Position numbers and translations under genes: made by a program. Of a stretch of 64,000 nucleotides of DNA, positions 1-7,677 are shown piece after piece. Numbering within the stretch: position 1 is the stretch's first letter; every line of letters starts with the position of its first letter. The notes beneath the pieces are model-generated. The model worked only from the letters and a program-made list of their open reading frames with translations, was not told the DNA's origin and did not search any database. Location: NCBI GenBank assembly GCA_900318815.1, contig ONMA01000014.1, forward strand, positions 1 through 64,000, in the 5' to 3' direction. Origin of the DNA: an uncultured Prevotellaceae bacterium (GTDB lineage Bacteria; Bacteroidota; Bacteroidia; Bacteroidales; Bacteroidaceae).

Positions 1-228
1 AAGCGTTTCGTCTGGCGGAAAGTTCCGCTCTACAAAGGCAAGCAAGTCCTCGGCTGGCAGTATGGCGGCAGAGAAGACCCCCTTGGCATACTCCACATTA
101 TATGCAGGGTCTATAACGATGTCTTTCATGTCATCATCGCTGTTGCCTTGGCAGGAAGCAAAGCTGCAGAGTGCCATAGCTGCAAAGCAGGCGGGGCACA
201 ACACATGCGTAAAAACGTTCTTTCTCAT
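1..228 (-). CDS. Lipoprotein, N-terminal part only (runs off left edge)
   Basis: A minus-strand frame opens at ATG 228 and stays open for 76 codons to the window edge. It begins MRKNVFTHVLCPACF, has a hydrophobic stretch (AAMALCSFAS), and then a Cys in a lipobox-like context (FASC, Cys about residue 26) followed by an acidic linker (GNSDDDMKD). That is the usual form of a Bacteroidetes lipoprotein exported by Sec and lipidated. What remains is too short to name a family. No promoter box is evident in the 187-base gap to the next gene. Confidence 0.7.
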   Translation of the reverse strand, partial: MRKNVFTHVLCPACFAAMALCSFASCQGNSDDDMKDIVIDPAYNVEYAKGVFSAAILPAEDLLAFVERNFPPDETL

Positions 229-415
229 GATTTTTATTCTTTTACTCAATATCATTTATCAACTATGTCTGCAAAATTAATATATATTTCTGACTTGGGC
301 AAACTTTTTAGGAAACTATTTGATTATAATTACGTTCAGTTGGCCCCGTTCAGTCGGACTTCCAAATCCGACTGCTTCGAGTATTAGCATTTCTAATGCG
401 AAACAAAAACAATTA

Positions 416-1577
416 TCACTTCGCCTGCACCTTCTTTCCGTTCTTTATATACAGTCCATGCAGGGGCTTGCCAGTGAGGCGATGACCCTGTAGGTTGAAG
501 ATAGACGATTCTGACGGATAAATGTCTGTGTCGTTAGTTAGATCATAAAGTTTTGTACTTTCTCCTAAAGGTCTGTCATCTAAATTGAAATGTATAGTGT
601 ACCTGTCACTATGGGGTGCGGGAAGCCCGTAATAATAGGCTATATCCTTATGCCAAGCAGCTATAGCAGCATCAGTCGCGGGATTCAGTTTCCATACGTA
701 TACAAGATAAAAGTCATCGCCTACTCGATAGAAACAGTTATATTCGCGATTCGGTGAACGCCATCGTTCATCTTCAACAGTAAGGATTCCGTCTTTGTAT
801 GTGCTGTTGACATATTCGGTTTTTCCTACATAATCTGTGGTTTCCTTAGGCATTCCTGAATCATGTGCAAAAAAGGGATCTGAAGATATCTCACGAACCA
901 AATAATGCCCCTCATCATACTCCATCCAAAGCGTCTGAGTTTGCCTAACTTCGCTCATTGGTAGAATCATGAAATGATTGGTAAACGAGCCAAAGCCTTC
1001 AAGCCAATGGTCAGAATATCTGCCATCAACAGAATGTACTTTCAACAGTCTTTTCATACAACTTTCACCCTGACCTTTGTAAGAGGTATTTACTATGGTG
1101 TCAATAACGGTTTCTATCTCCCATTCCAAGCCATTGTATGTGATGAAATGGTCGCCCTCAGAAAGAGAGAAGTCGAAAGCTAAACGTTCCTCATTTATTT
1201 CGATGTAATCTGCTTTCAGCGTAATATTACCTTGACCAAGTATGACATCTCCATGTACTTTTGTATCGATGATATAGTGTTATTTCCTAAGATATCAGGC
1301 TGTTTTACCCTTGACCGCAAAGGCTGTACTACTACCAGAGGGTGTCAGATTAAGTTCTTGCACTATATCGCCACCGCCAAGGACTTCGCTGTACATGGCT
1401 TTTTTATGGCCTTTATAGGCCATGTAATTTGGAATCTCCACCATAGTTCAATGATACGGGGGATAATGGCGTACTCGTTGTCGTCATGCCTACATATCCA
1501 TTACTGCCGACTTTCAATTGAGCATTTGCTGTTAATGTGGCCAGACAAAGTGAAATAAAAAAGATTGTTTTTTTCAT
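416..1577 (-). pseudogene. Secreted protein with C-terminal NLQG/GLYI tail, interrupted by frame breaks
   Basis: The start at 1577 gives a clear signal peptide (MKKTIFFISLCLATLTANAQ) and a short mature part, but that frame stops at 1413-1415. A second frame (PNYMAYKGHKKAMYSEV) continues the protein-like sequence from about 1429. It meets stops at 1295-1297 and about 1286-1288, although the other frame reads through this gap sensibly (KQPDILGNNT). From about 1280 the second frame is open to 416. The end, SIFNLQGHRLTGKPLHGLYI, resembles the short C-terminal beta-strand tail found on many Prevotella secreted proteins. I infer one gene of about 380 codons broken by about three indels, or by two stops and one indel. 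It follows the DUF3244-like gene by 24 bases, probably in one transcript. Assembly error is an alternative explanation. Confidence 0.6.
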
Positions 1578-1601
1578 TGTTCCTGTTTTTTTGATGTTCG
1601 A

Positions 1602-1970
1602 TTACTGTAATGTGATGTAGCCGTAGAAGCAGAGGTTGTCTTGTACGAACTGTAACTCATAGCTGCCAGAAAGCGATGTGGGCAACTCCACCAGGGAAAC
1701 GTTTTCGGGAACTACTACGCTGTAAACAATAGTGGTACCACTGACGATGTTCAGAACATACACAGCATGAGGAGCCTCAATTTCAATCTCATAATCCTCC
1801 TGACATACGACAGGGTAGATAATAGGAGATCTTGGACTACCTGGATGCAAGGGCTTTTGGTCAATAATCCTTACTTCAAAGTCAATGGGGCCGTTTTGCT
1901 CGTTAGCATACGACTTGCCTCCACTCAACGTAAGAAAAAACATTAATACTGCACTGATTCTTTTTACCAT
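1602..1970 (-). CDS. Small secreted DUF3244-like protein
   Basis: The protein has 122 residues. It has an N-terminal signal peptide (MVKRISAVLMFFLTLSGGKSYA), then a region rich in beta strands that ends with a strand-turn-strand pattern (SGSYELQFVQDNLCFYGYI). Layout and length match the DUF3244-type proteins common in Bacteroides and Prevotella: a short exported beta-sandwich in which a GxY strand precedes a final glycine-containing strand. The function of that family is unknown and I do not assign one. It is the first gene of a probable two-gene unit with the broken gene downstream, and has a well-placed promoter at 2010-2041. Confidence 0.6.
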   Translation of the reverse strand: MVKRISAVLMFFLTLSGGKSYANEQNGPIDFEVRIIDQKPLHPGSPRSPIIYPVVCQEDYEIEIEAPHAVYVLNIVSGTTIVYSVVVPENVSLVELPTSLSGSYELQFVQDNLCFYGYITLQ

Positions 1971-2009
1971 AATTAATTTGATTTTAGGTTTAACTTATGA
2001 ATGTCGCTG

Positions 2010-2041
2010 CAAAAGTAGGACAAAAAAAAGAAAGTCGCAAA
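2010..2041 (-). promoter_or_regulatory. Sigma-ABfr promoter for DUF3244-like gene
   Basis: On the minus strand a TTTG (2041-2038) is followed after 20 bases by TACTTTTG (2017-2010). This matches the Bacteroidetes -33/-7 consensus. The start codon is 40 bases downstream. Confidence 0.65.
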
Positions 2042-2175
2042 GATTTTTGCGACTAAGAATTGACTATAAAATTGACTATCAATTTCAATAAGCAGCTGAT
2101 TACGAGAAAGATATGTTTTAATAGGCAATTGTTGGCTATAACAACTTCACAAGGTCGAACCGCTATGATGCCGCT

Positions 2176-3798
2176 TCAACAGCCTTTTATCCTGCCTATC
2201 TGGCGGACTAACATATCAGCCTCCTTGCTGCTTGCGGCCACACCGAAAAGTTTCTTTACCATAGAACGGCGGACACGGGTGACGTATGAGGCATCAAGCC
2301 CCAAAGCGTTGGCAATATTCTTAGGCTTGAAATAAAGACGTACTAATAAACAAACACGATACTCGTAATCGGTGAGGGCGTGACGGTTGTCGGACAAAAA
2401 CTGGTGAAATTGTGGTAGATGGTCTTTCTGGAACTCTTGGACAGCCTTCCAGTCGTTCTCAGACAACGGGTGTCCCTGGTCGGTCAAACGCAGAAGATCC
2501 TGATAGAACGAAAACTCTCTTAACAGGGATTCTTCATCTGAAGAGGCTGCTGCCGTCAGTTCTTCTTTCTTGCGATAACGGGTCAGTTCCGCATCCAGCC
2601 TGTCGAGTTCCAGTTCTTTCTCGCTGATGAGTTCCTTCAGCATTTGCTCACTCTGGTGCAGGCGATTCACTTCTTGGGCTGTCTGTTCCTTCCATTCGGA
2701 GGTCATTCGCGCAAAGTCTCGGAGTTCAGAAAGTTCTTTCTCTGTGCGCCTATAAGAGTCCTGCAAACGTTGATAATGCACCTTCTCCTTTCTACGCTTT
2801 TTCTGCACACTATGGTATCCGTAGGCAAAGAAAATGGCCAGGGCCAAAACAAGTATGGCTATTATAGCTGCAACGATAAACCGTAATTGTGATTGTATGG
2901 CATCAATCTTGCTTTGCTGGGCTTCATGTGCATAACGGGTGTAGTCATATAGTGCCTTGGTCGCGGCCACTTCTTTGGTTGTCTTGTGGGCATAGACGGA
3001 ATCATTCATCGCATAACTGCCAAGGGCATATTTTGCAGCGGAATCTGGTTCGTGGGCCTGCTGGAACAACAGCGCCAATCCGTGCATACCAGCATTCTGA
3101 TTGTTGAAGTCTCTGCCTGTGGCAAGTTCTTTGCGGAAGAAATACTCAGCAGAATCATACCGACATGTCTTGAGGTAGTAATACCCTTTGATGTAATAGT
3201 ATATCTCACGCCCCTCCTCTATATTATTATTCACGTCAAAGAAACCTGATTCAGATTCGTAAATGTCAAAAAGCTGCTTTGCCCTTGGTATGTCACCCCT
3301 ATCAAGTAGGTATTCGATGGGGGTTAAGGACATTCCTGCTGCAATCTTCTGATACCCTGCTTCCTGTAGAAGACTTTGTGATGACTCAAATACATAAAGC
3401 ATCGAGTCCGGTATAGATAGTATTTTATAGCCATCCATCTTCTGTGCATAAGCCAGCAATGCTGCAAGAGTGTCTTTTGCCAAATATCCATAGTAAGTGG
3501 CACGGTCAAGGCTGACTAACTGATTTTCGAATAGATTCTGATAATAGAAGACGTCCGACATCTGGGCATACACGCGGCAAAGTGTTTTGTAGTCACAGTC
3601 AGTTGATGTAGTGTCGGCATTATTGATGGCATCCTGGTAGCATTCCAGAGCCTGCGGTGCCTCGCCCATGTCGCGGTAGGCACAGCCGAGGAGGTAGTGG
3701 GCGCGCATGCGCTCGTTGGGCGTGCCGTGGCGGTCGTAGTAGCGGCAGGCAAGCAGGAGCAGCGAGTCGCTGGTCATGGCGACGTAGTGGCGGTTCAT
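2176..3798 (-). CDS. TPR-containing membrane regulator with C-terminal HTH
   Basis: The intact frame from ATG 3798 gives about 540 residues (MNRHYVAMTSDSLLLLACRY). The N-terminal half is a series of TPR-like helices (ERMRAHYLLGCAYRDMGE; AEYFFRKELATGRDF). One transmembrane segment follows (FIVAAIIAILVLALAIFFAY), then a coiled coil rich in K/E/R/L. The C-terminus (DYEYRVCLLVRLYFKPKNIA followed by LGLDASYVTRVRRSMVKKL) resembles a LuxR-like helix-turn-helix. This TPR-TM-coil-HTH layout is a recurrent Bacteroidetes regulator type with its sensor part outside the cytoplasm. An export signal is expected but lies in another frame just upstream. The open frame also extends to a GTG at 3915, but that is upstream of the probable promoter. 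Target genes are unknown. Confidence 0.7.
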   Translation of the reverse strand: MNRHYVAMTSDSLLLLACRYYDRHGTPNERMRAHYLLGCAYRDMGEAPQALECYQDAINNADTTSTDCDYKTLCRVYAQMSDVFYYQNLFENQLVSLDRATYYGYLAKDTLAALLAYAQKMDGYKILSIPDSMLYVFESSQSLLQEAGYQKIAAGMSLTPIEYLLDRGDIPRAKQLFDIYESESGFFDVNNNIEEGREIYYYIKGYYYLKTCRYDSAEYFFRKELATGRDFNNQNAGMHGLALLFQQAHEPDSAAKYALGSYAMNDSVYAHKTTKEVAATKALYDYTRYAHEAQQSKIDAIQSQLRFIVAAIIAILVLALAIFFAYGYHSVQKKRRKEKVHYQRLQDSYRRTEKELSELRDFARMTSEWKEQTAQEVNRLHQSEQMLKELISEKELELDRLDAELTRYRKKEELTAAASSDEESLLREFSFYQDLLRLTDQGHPLSENDWKAVQEFQKDHLPQFHQFLSDNRHALTDYEYRVCLLVRLYFKPKNIANALGLDASYVTRVRRSMVKKLFGVAASSKEADMLVRQIGRIKGC

Positions 3799-3815
3799 GG
3801 AGTCGGCCTCACCAT

Positions 3816-3890
3816 GCAGAGCGCAAGCATCGCCAGGAGGGAGGAAAAGACCCTCTGCACGACAGAACCTATATCCGTTATCACGTTCAT
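3816..3890 (-). other. Out-of-frame lipoprotein signal of the TPR regulator (probable frameshift)
   Basis: ATG 3890 opens a frame whose residues 14-25 (RVFSSLLAMLAL then Cys) look like a lipoprotein signal with a lipobox. The frame then runs out of register with the TPR gene. Adding one base after the TGC codon would join it to HGEADSMNRHYVAM in the main frame. I infer that the original protein was a lipoprotein and that a one-base loss occurred here, in the genome or in the assembly. Confidence 0.5.
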
Positions 3891-3895
3891 CCTTG

Positions 3896-3903
3896 CAAAA
3901 GTA
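3896..3903 (-). promoter_or_regulatory. -7 box TACTTTTG upstream of TPR regulator
   Basis: TACTTTTG on the minus strand lies 5 bases before the ATG at 3890. Transcription would start at or near that ATG, so the GTG at 3915 cannot be the translation start of this transcript. Confidence 0.5.
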
Positions 3904-4112
3904 CGAAATAATCACGAAACTACGAAAAAGTGACGGATATTATTGACGTTTACTATATATTTGGAGGTCTCGGAAATAATCATACGGGCAAACGCATATT
4001 TTAAAATTTTTATTTTTAAAATTTGCATACACTTCATACACTAACGTATAACAAGCTGATAATGAGGAAGAAAAGTGGTGTAGGAAACGGTGAAGGTAGT
4101 GTAGAATACACA

Positions 4113-4220
4113 ATGTCCCATGCGTTGGGACAAAACGTCCCACCCGTTGGGACAACCAGCATCAACGGGTGTAACGTTTCATTACACCCTGTCGAAACGT
4201 TCAATCACACCTCGAAAGGC
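4113..4220. repeat. Palindromic intergenic repeat block A
   Basis: The 349-base gap between the TPR gene and the toxin contains inverted short repeats: three copies of GTTGGGACA or its complement, then ACACCC units (TTACACCCTGTCG, TCACACCTCG) spaced about 22 bases apart. The same ACACC unit builds the arrays at 5028-5203 and 42221-42423. No gene was seen in this gap. Confidence 0.55.
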
Positions 4221-4239
4221 CAACACCCGGATAATAGTA

Positions 4240-4587
4240 CTACTCCAGTCCTATTATCTTCTTTAGACGCTTTATTTCTCTATCAGAAATGGTGCTCCGA
4301 TTCGATTTGTCGTAGATGGAAAGCAGAATCACCTCTCCCTCTTGCTTCTGAACTATGATGTCGGCAGTATATGTGATAACTCTGGCACCACCGCTCTTGC
4401 CCTTGCCCTTTGAGGCAATAGCCATACGGATTTTGCGAATGCCACCACCAAGGTCAGAGCCTTGAAGTGGGTTCTCCTGCAAGTCGGCAAGAAACTGGCG
4501 GAAGTCATCGCGGAATGATGGATAATGCTTAGCCAGCTGATGCGCCTGGCGGTCGAACACCTCAATGGTACTTATCTTATAGCTCAT
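4240..4587 (-). CDS. RelE/ParE-type toxin
   Basis: The protein has 115 residues from ATG 4587 (MSYKISTIEVF). It has the RelE-fold pattern: two N-terminal helices (AHQLAKHYPSFRDDFRQFL), the central strand with the basic motif GGGIRKIRMAIASKGKGKSG, then ARVIT, a further strand (EVILLSIYDKSN) and a C-terminal helix (DREIKRLKKII). Members of this family are ribosome-dependent mRNA endonucleases (RelE) or gyrase poisons (ParE), and the sequence alone does not say which. It overlaps the preceding antitoxin gene by 11 bases, so the two are translationally coupled. The core is very close to the second toxin at 63241-63585, although the antitoxins differ. An upstream in-frame ATG at 4605 exists but adds an unlikely extension. 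Confidence 0.8.
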   Translation of the reverse strand: MSYKISTIEVFDRQAHQLAKHYPSFRDDFRQFLADLQENPLQGSDLGGGIRKIRMAIASKGKGKSGGARVITYTADIIVQKQEGEVILLSIYDKSNRSTISDREIKRLKKIIGLE

Positions 4588-4804
4588 AAAGCAGGGCCTC
4601 AGCATTACGGGTGGTACGCTTGCCTTCTTTCACTTCTTTCAGCTGTTGGAAGGCCTCCTTCAAGTCGGCTTTTACTTCCTCGGCACTCATCACGGACTCA
4701 CGGCGAGGCTCTGTAAGCTTATCAGCGAGCCACTTGCGATTGCTTGCCGTCAGCGACAGACCTTCGAGGTAGGTCCAGAGGTTGTTCATTGATACTGCGT
4801 TCAT
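4577..4804 (-). CDS. Antitoxin paired with RelE-type toxin
   Basis: The protein has 75 residues and is first in the operon, ending 11 bases inside the toxin gene. The sequence (NNLWTYLEGLSLTASNRKWL followed by ADKLTEP, then a charged helix EVKADLKEAFQQLKEVKEGK) is a recurrent partner of RelE-type toxins in Prevotella and Bacteroides. It has no Phd, RelB or HTH signature that I recognise. The amphipathic C-terminal part would be the toxin-binding segment. The assignment rests mainly on gene order and size. Promoter at 4858-4865. Confidence 0.65.
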   Translation of the reverse strand: MNAVSMNNLWTYLEGLSLTASNRKWLADKLTEPRRESVMSAEEVKADLKEAFQQLKEVKEGKRTTRNAEALLYEL

Positions 4805-4857
4805 TTTTTCTGTTTATTATAGTCCTTATTTGATTGTCTTTATGCGACAGTTTGCTG

Positions 4858-4865
4858 CAAAGATA
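4858..4865 (-). promoter_or_regulatory. -7 box TATCTTTG for toxin-antitoxin operon
   Basis: TATCTTTG on the minus strand, 53 bases upstream of the antitoxin start. No convincing -33 element is present. Confidence 0.5.
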
Positions 4866-5027
4866 CAACATTTTTTTTATACAACTTCTTTTCTGCTACA
4901 AAAATAAGGAATTTTTAGCAAACAAGATTAGGACAATAAAACCATCATTGTTTTTGCTTGTTTTTCTTGTTTTATTTTGTTTTTCTTAAAGGCGCAAAGC
5001 GCAAAGAAACACACGGGAAAAATGACT

Positions 5028-5203
5028 AACGTTTCTTTACACCCCGTCGAAACGTTCCGTCACACCCTGACGAAACATTCCTTACACCTTGATGAATAAC
5101 TAATCACACCCTGATTAATCACTCATCACGGTGTAACGAATGATGCATCAGGGTGTGATCAATTATTCGTCATGCTGTGACTAAACGTTGCACCACACTT
5201 TGG
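5028..5203. repeat. 22-bp-period palindromic array B
   Basis: This fills most of the gap between the DUF6057 gene and the toxin-antitoxin operon. Eight or so degenerate units of 22-23 bases follow one another. The first four read TNACACC... on the plus strand (TTACACCCCGTCG, TCACACCCTGACG, TTACACCTTGATG, TCACACCCTGATT). The later ones read in the opposite sense (GGTGTAACG, GGGTGTGATC, GCTGTGAC). The whole block is therefore a large imperfect palindrome. Its left edge touches the end of the DUF6057 gene. Confidence 0.7.
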
Positions 5204-7093
5204 TCAATACGTCTTCAGTCCGCGCATGAGGAAGTAATCATAATAATAGGTGTTGCCGAAGAGGGGCTTTAGTGCCTGCTTCAGCTGTTCCTCGCCCATG
5301 TTGGTGTTCTGCTTGGCTATCTGCATGAACTGACGGTAGCCCTCGGGGATGGATGGGTCGAAGGGCATGCCGCTGATGTCGACGTTGTGTTCCAGGTTGC
5401 CGAACATGAAGGCGGCCTCCTGATAGTGTCGCGGCATGGGGCCGTCGGGATGGGTGCGCACGTACTGGTCGAAGGCTCGCCAGAAGACGGGGATGCTCTT
5501 CTGCTGTAGGGCGGCCTGCATCATCAGGTCGGCCTTCAGGGGATTGGTGGCGGGCTGCGAGCTGAGCAGCGTGAGCAGGAAGGTCTCGATGACCGACTGG
5601 TCGCTGGCCAGCACGTCGGCATGGTCGAGTAGCGGGATGATGGGACCCAGCTCCGGGTCCTTCTCTATCAGGCTGGGCTGCAGGGCCAGACGCTCGTAGT
5701 GCAGAGCCCAGTCGCGGTAGTAGCGTGTCTGCTTCAGCAGGTCGATGTAGCGCTGTGCCAGTACGTACTCGCCGTTGACCAAGGCACAGCGCACCATATA
5801 CTTCAGGTAGAGCGTGCGCCAGCCGTACTCCACGCCGTCCTCCATGCACCAGCGGTAGCAGTAGTTGGGCAGACCGTAGTGCAGGTAGAGCTGCTTGCCG
5901 CCCTGCACGGCGATGGGCAGGGTGAAGGGACTCTCGGGCTTCTTGCTGCCGTTGCGGTAGTTGTACATCTCGTTGCCGCCGCGTCCCAGCTTGAAGATGG
6001 CCAGGTTCTTGTACATCCAGAGCATGCGCGTGGGTTCGTCGGGGTTGGTGGCGGCCACGTCGAGTATGGCCTGCCAGTCGGCCCGCTCCACGGCATCCTC
6101 CATGATGAGCTCGCGGTGGAAATTGCCGTCCTTGTACCAGTAGTGCCAGCAGCCATAGACCGAGCCGCCGATGATGACCACCTGCAGCAGGCACCAGAGG
6201 ACGGGCTGCTTTAGCAGGCGGGCCGACCGATCCTCGCGAAAGGCCAGGGCAAGCAGGACGAAGAAGCCGAAGAGCAAGCCGTAGGGCCAGTAGTATTGGG
6301 GGATGGGTATGCCTGTGTCGAAGAGTGGCAGGGCCGTGCGCCACAGGTCGTCGCTGCTGGTCTGATAGTAGATGGCGCGGTAATAGATCATCGGTACGAA
6401 GCCCACGAGTACCAACGCCAGCAGCGAGCCGCCGATTTTCCACCCCAGCGTGTTCGTGTCCATGCGCCACGCCATGACGGCCATGAGCACCGTGGCCAGC
6501 AGGCCGTAGAAGCCGGCTACGGGATAGAGCACGATGGCCGACAGCACCATGAACACCCAGCGCAGACCGTAGCGAGCGGGCAGCATGCGGAACGCCCACA
6601 CCGCCGACAGTGCCACGCAACAGCCGATGACGGTGATGAAGAAATGGCCGCGCAGCTTCAGCAGATAGATCCAGTAGCCCAGGTCGAAGTCGGTGAGCAG
6701 CACCAGTACCAGGGGCACCAGCAGCAAGGCTCCCCAGCGGGTGGGCACACGGAACGCCTTGGCCGTGAGCCACAGCAACAGGCCGCACCACAGGCAGAGC
6801 AACAGCGTGCCCAGCCAGGGATGATAGAAATACTGGGTGAAGTAGGTGCCTGCATACGTGAGCAGGCCACCGGGCACCACCAACTGCTGCTTGAAGAACA
6901 GCGGGGTGTAGAGAAACAGGTTCATCTCCTGGACGCGCAGCAGGAAGTAGTGCTCGCGGCTCGTGATGAACACAAAGGCCGCTGCCAGGGCCACCAGCCC
7001 CAGCAACAGGGGATAGAATCGCAGACGGCGCTCCGTGAGCCACGGCTGCTTTTCTGTTCTTTTCGGCTCCTTAGCCGATGTCTTCTTTTTCAT
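5204..7093 (-). CDS. DUF6057-like polytopic membrane protein
   Basis: The protein has 629 residues. After a basic N-terminus (MKKKTSAKEPKRTEKQ) there are about ten hydrophobic segments in the first 310 residues. A soluble C-terminal half follows that looks like helical TPR-type repeats (WQAILDVAATNPDEPTRMLW; LVNGEYVLAQRYIDLLKQT). It is probably an inner-membrane protein with a large extracytoplasmic domain. The layout matches the DUF6057 family of Bacteroidetes, whose role is unknown. The codon for Met1 is 19 bases from the edge of an 11-copy tandem array, so that array forms its 5' leader if it is cotranscribed with the GH43 gene. Confidence 0.65.
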   Translation of the reverse strand: MKKKTSAKEPKRTEKQPWLTERRLRFYPLLLGLVALAAAFVFITSREHYFLLRVQEMNLFLYTPLFFKQQLVVPGGLLTYAGTYFTQYFYHPWLGTLLLCLWCGLLLWLTAKAFRVPTRWGALLLVPLVLVLLTDFDLGYWIYLLKLRGHFFITVIGCCVALSAVWAFRMLPARYGLRWVFMVLSAIVLYPVAGFYGLLATVLMAVMAWRMDTNTLGWKIGGSLLALVLVGFVPMIYYRAIYYQTSSDDLWRTALPLFDTGIPIPQYYWPYGLLFGFFVLLALAFREDRSARLLKQPVLWCLLQVVIIGGSVYGCWHYWYKDGNFHRELIMEDAVERADWQAILDVAATNPDEPTRMLWMYKNLAIFKLGRGGNEMYNYRNGSKKPESPFTLPIAVQGGKQLYLHYGLPNYCYRWCMEDGVEYGWRTLYLKYMVRCALVNGEYVLAQRYIDLLKQTRYYRDWALHYERLALQPSLIEKDPELGPIIPLLDHADVLASDQSVIETFLLTLLSSQPATNPLKADLMMQAALQQKSIPVFWRAFDQYVRTHPDGPMPRHYQEAAFMFGNLEHNVDISGMPFDPSIPEGYRQFMQIAKQNTNMGEEQLKQALKPLFGNTYYYDYFLMRGLKTY

Positions 7094-7111
7094 CGGTTCG
7101 ATATTAATTTG

Positions 7112-7580
7112 TCACGGTTTGACACGGTTCAACACGGTTTTTGTCATCGGATAGCCACGGTTTGACACGGTTCTACCCGGTTTTTCGTCATCAGATGGCC
7201 ACGGTTTGACACGGTCTTACACGGTTTTTGTCATCAGATGGCCACGGTTTAACACGGTTCAACAAGGTTTTTGTCATCGGATAGCCACGGTTTGACACGG
7301 TTCAACACGGTTTTTGTCATCAGATGGCCACGGTTTGACACGGTTCAACACGGTTTTTGTCATCAGATGGCCACGGTTTGACACGGTTCAACACGGTTTT
7401 TCGTCATCAGATGGCCACGGTTTGACACGGTTCAACACGGTTTTTCCGTCATCGGATAGCCACGGTTTGACACGGTTCAACACGGTTTTTCCGTCATCGG
7501 ATAGCCACGGTTTGACACGGTTCAACACGGTTTTTCCGTCATCAGATGGCCACGGTTTGACACGGTTCTAACACGGTTTT
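7112..7580. repeat. 11-copy 43-45-bp tandem array
   Basis: Eleven copies begin at 7113, 7156, 7200, 7243, 7286, 7329, 7372, 7416, 7461, 7506 and 7551. Spacing is 43-44 bases for the first seven intervals and 44-45 for the last ones, because of T-run and C insertions. Each unit contains three CACGGTT blocks 9-11 bases apart, then TTTTTG(C)TCATC and either GGATAGC or AGATGGC. A short inverted remnant with two ACCGTG blocks lies at 7627-7665. Unit lengths are not multiples of three and no start site is evident, so it is not coding. There are no unique spacers, so it is not CRISPR. Confidence 0.9.
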
Positions 7581-7677
7581 TTGTGAAAGGGTTGGCATCA
7601 AATATGCCTATGGATTTATACGATTTCCAAATAAAAACCGAATAAAACCGTGTAAAACCGTGGCAATAATATACCGT

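Noticed and set aside
1232..1558. 108-codon plus-strand frame opposite the broken secreted gene
   Set aside because: The minus strand here encodes the signal peptide and mature segments of the broken gene; the plus frame has no promoter box or recognisable features.
5238..7043. 601-codon frame overlapping the DUF6057 gene
   Set aside because: It is Arg/His/Ala/Pro-rich and lacks hydrophobic segments. The other frame has a credible membrane topology.
7314..7571. Short plus-strand frame of SSDGHGLTRFNTVF repeats
   Set aside because: It comes from the 43-45-bp array, has no promoter or start context, and the unit length is not a multiple of three in most of the array.
7112..7580. Regular repeats suggesting a CRISPR array
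   Set aside because: The whole unit repeats with no unique spacers, unit length drifts from 43 to 45, and no cas genes are present. It is a plain tandem array.
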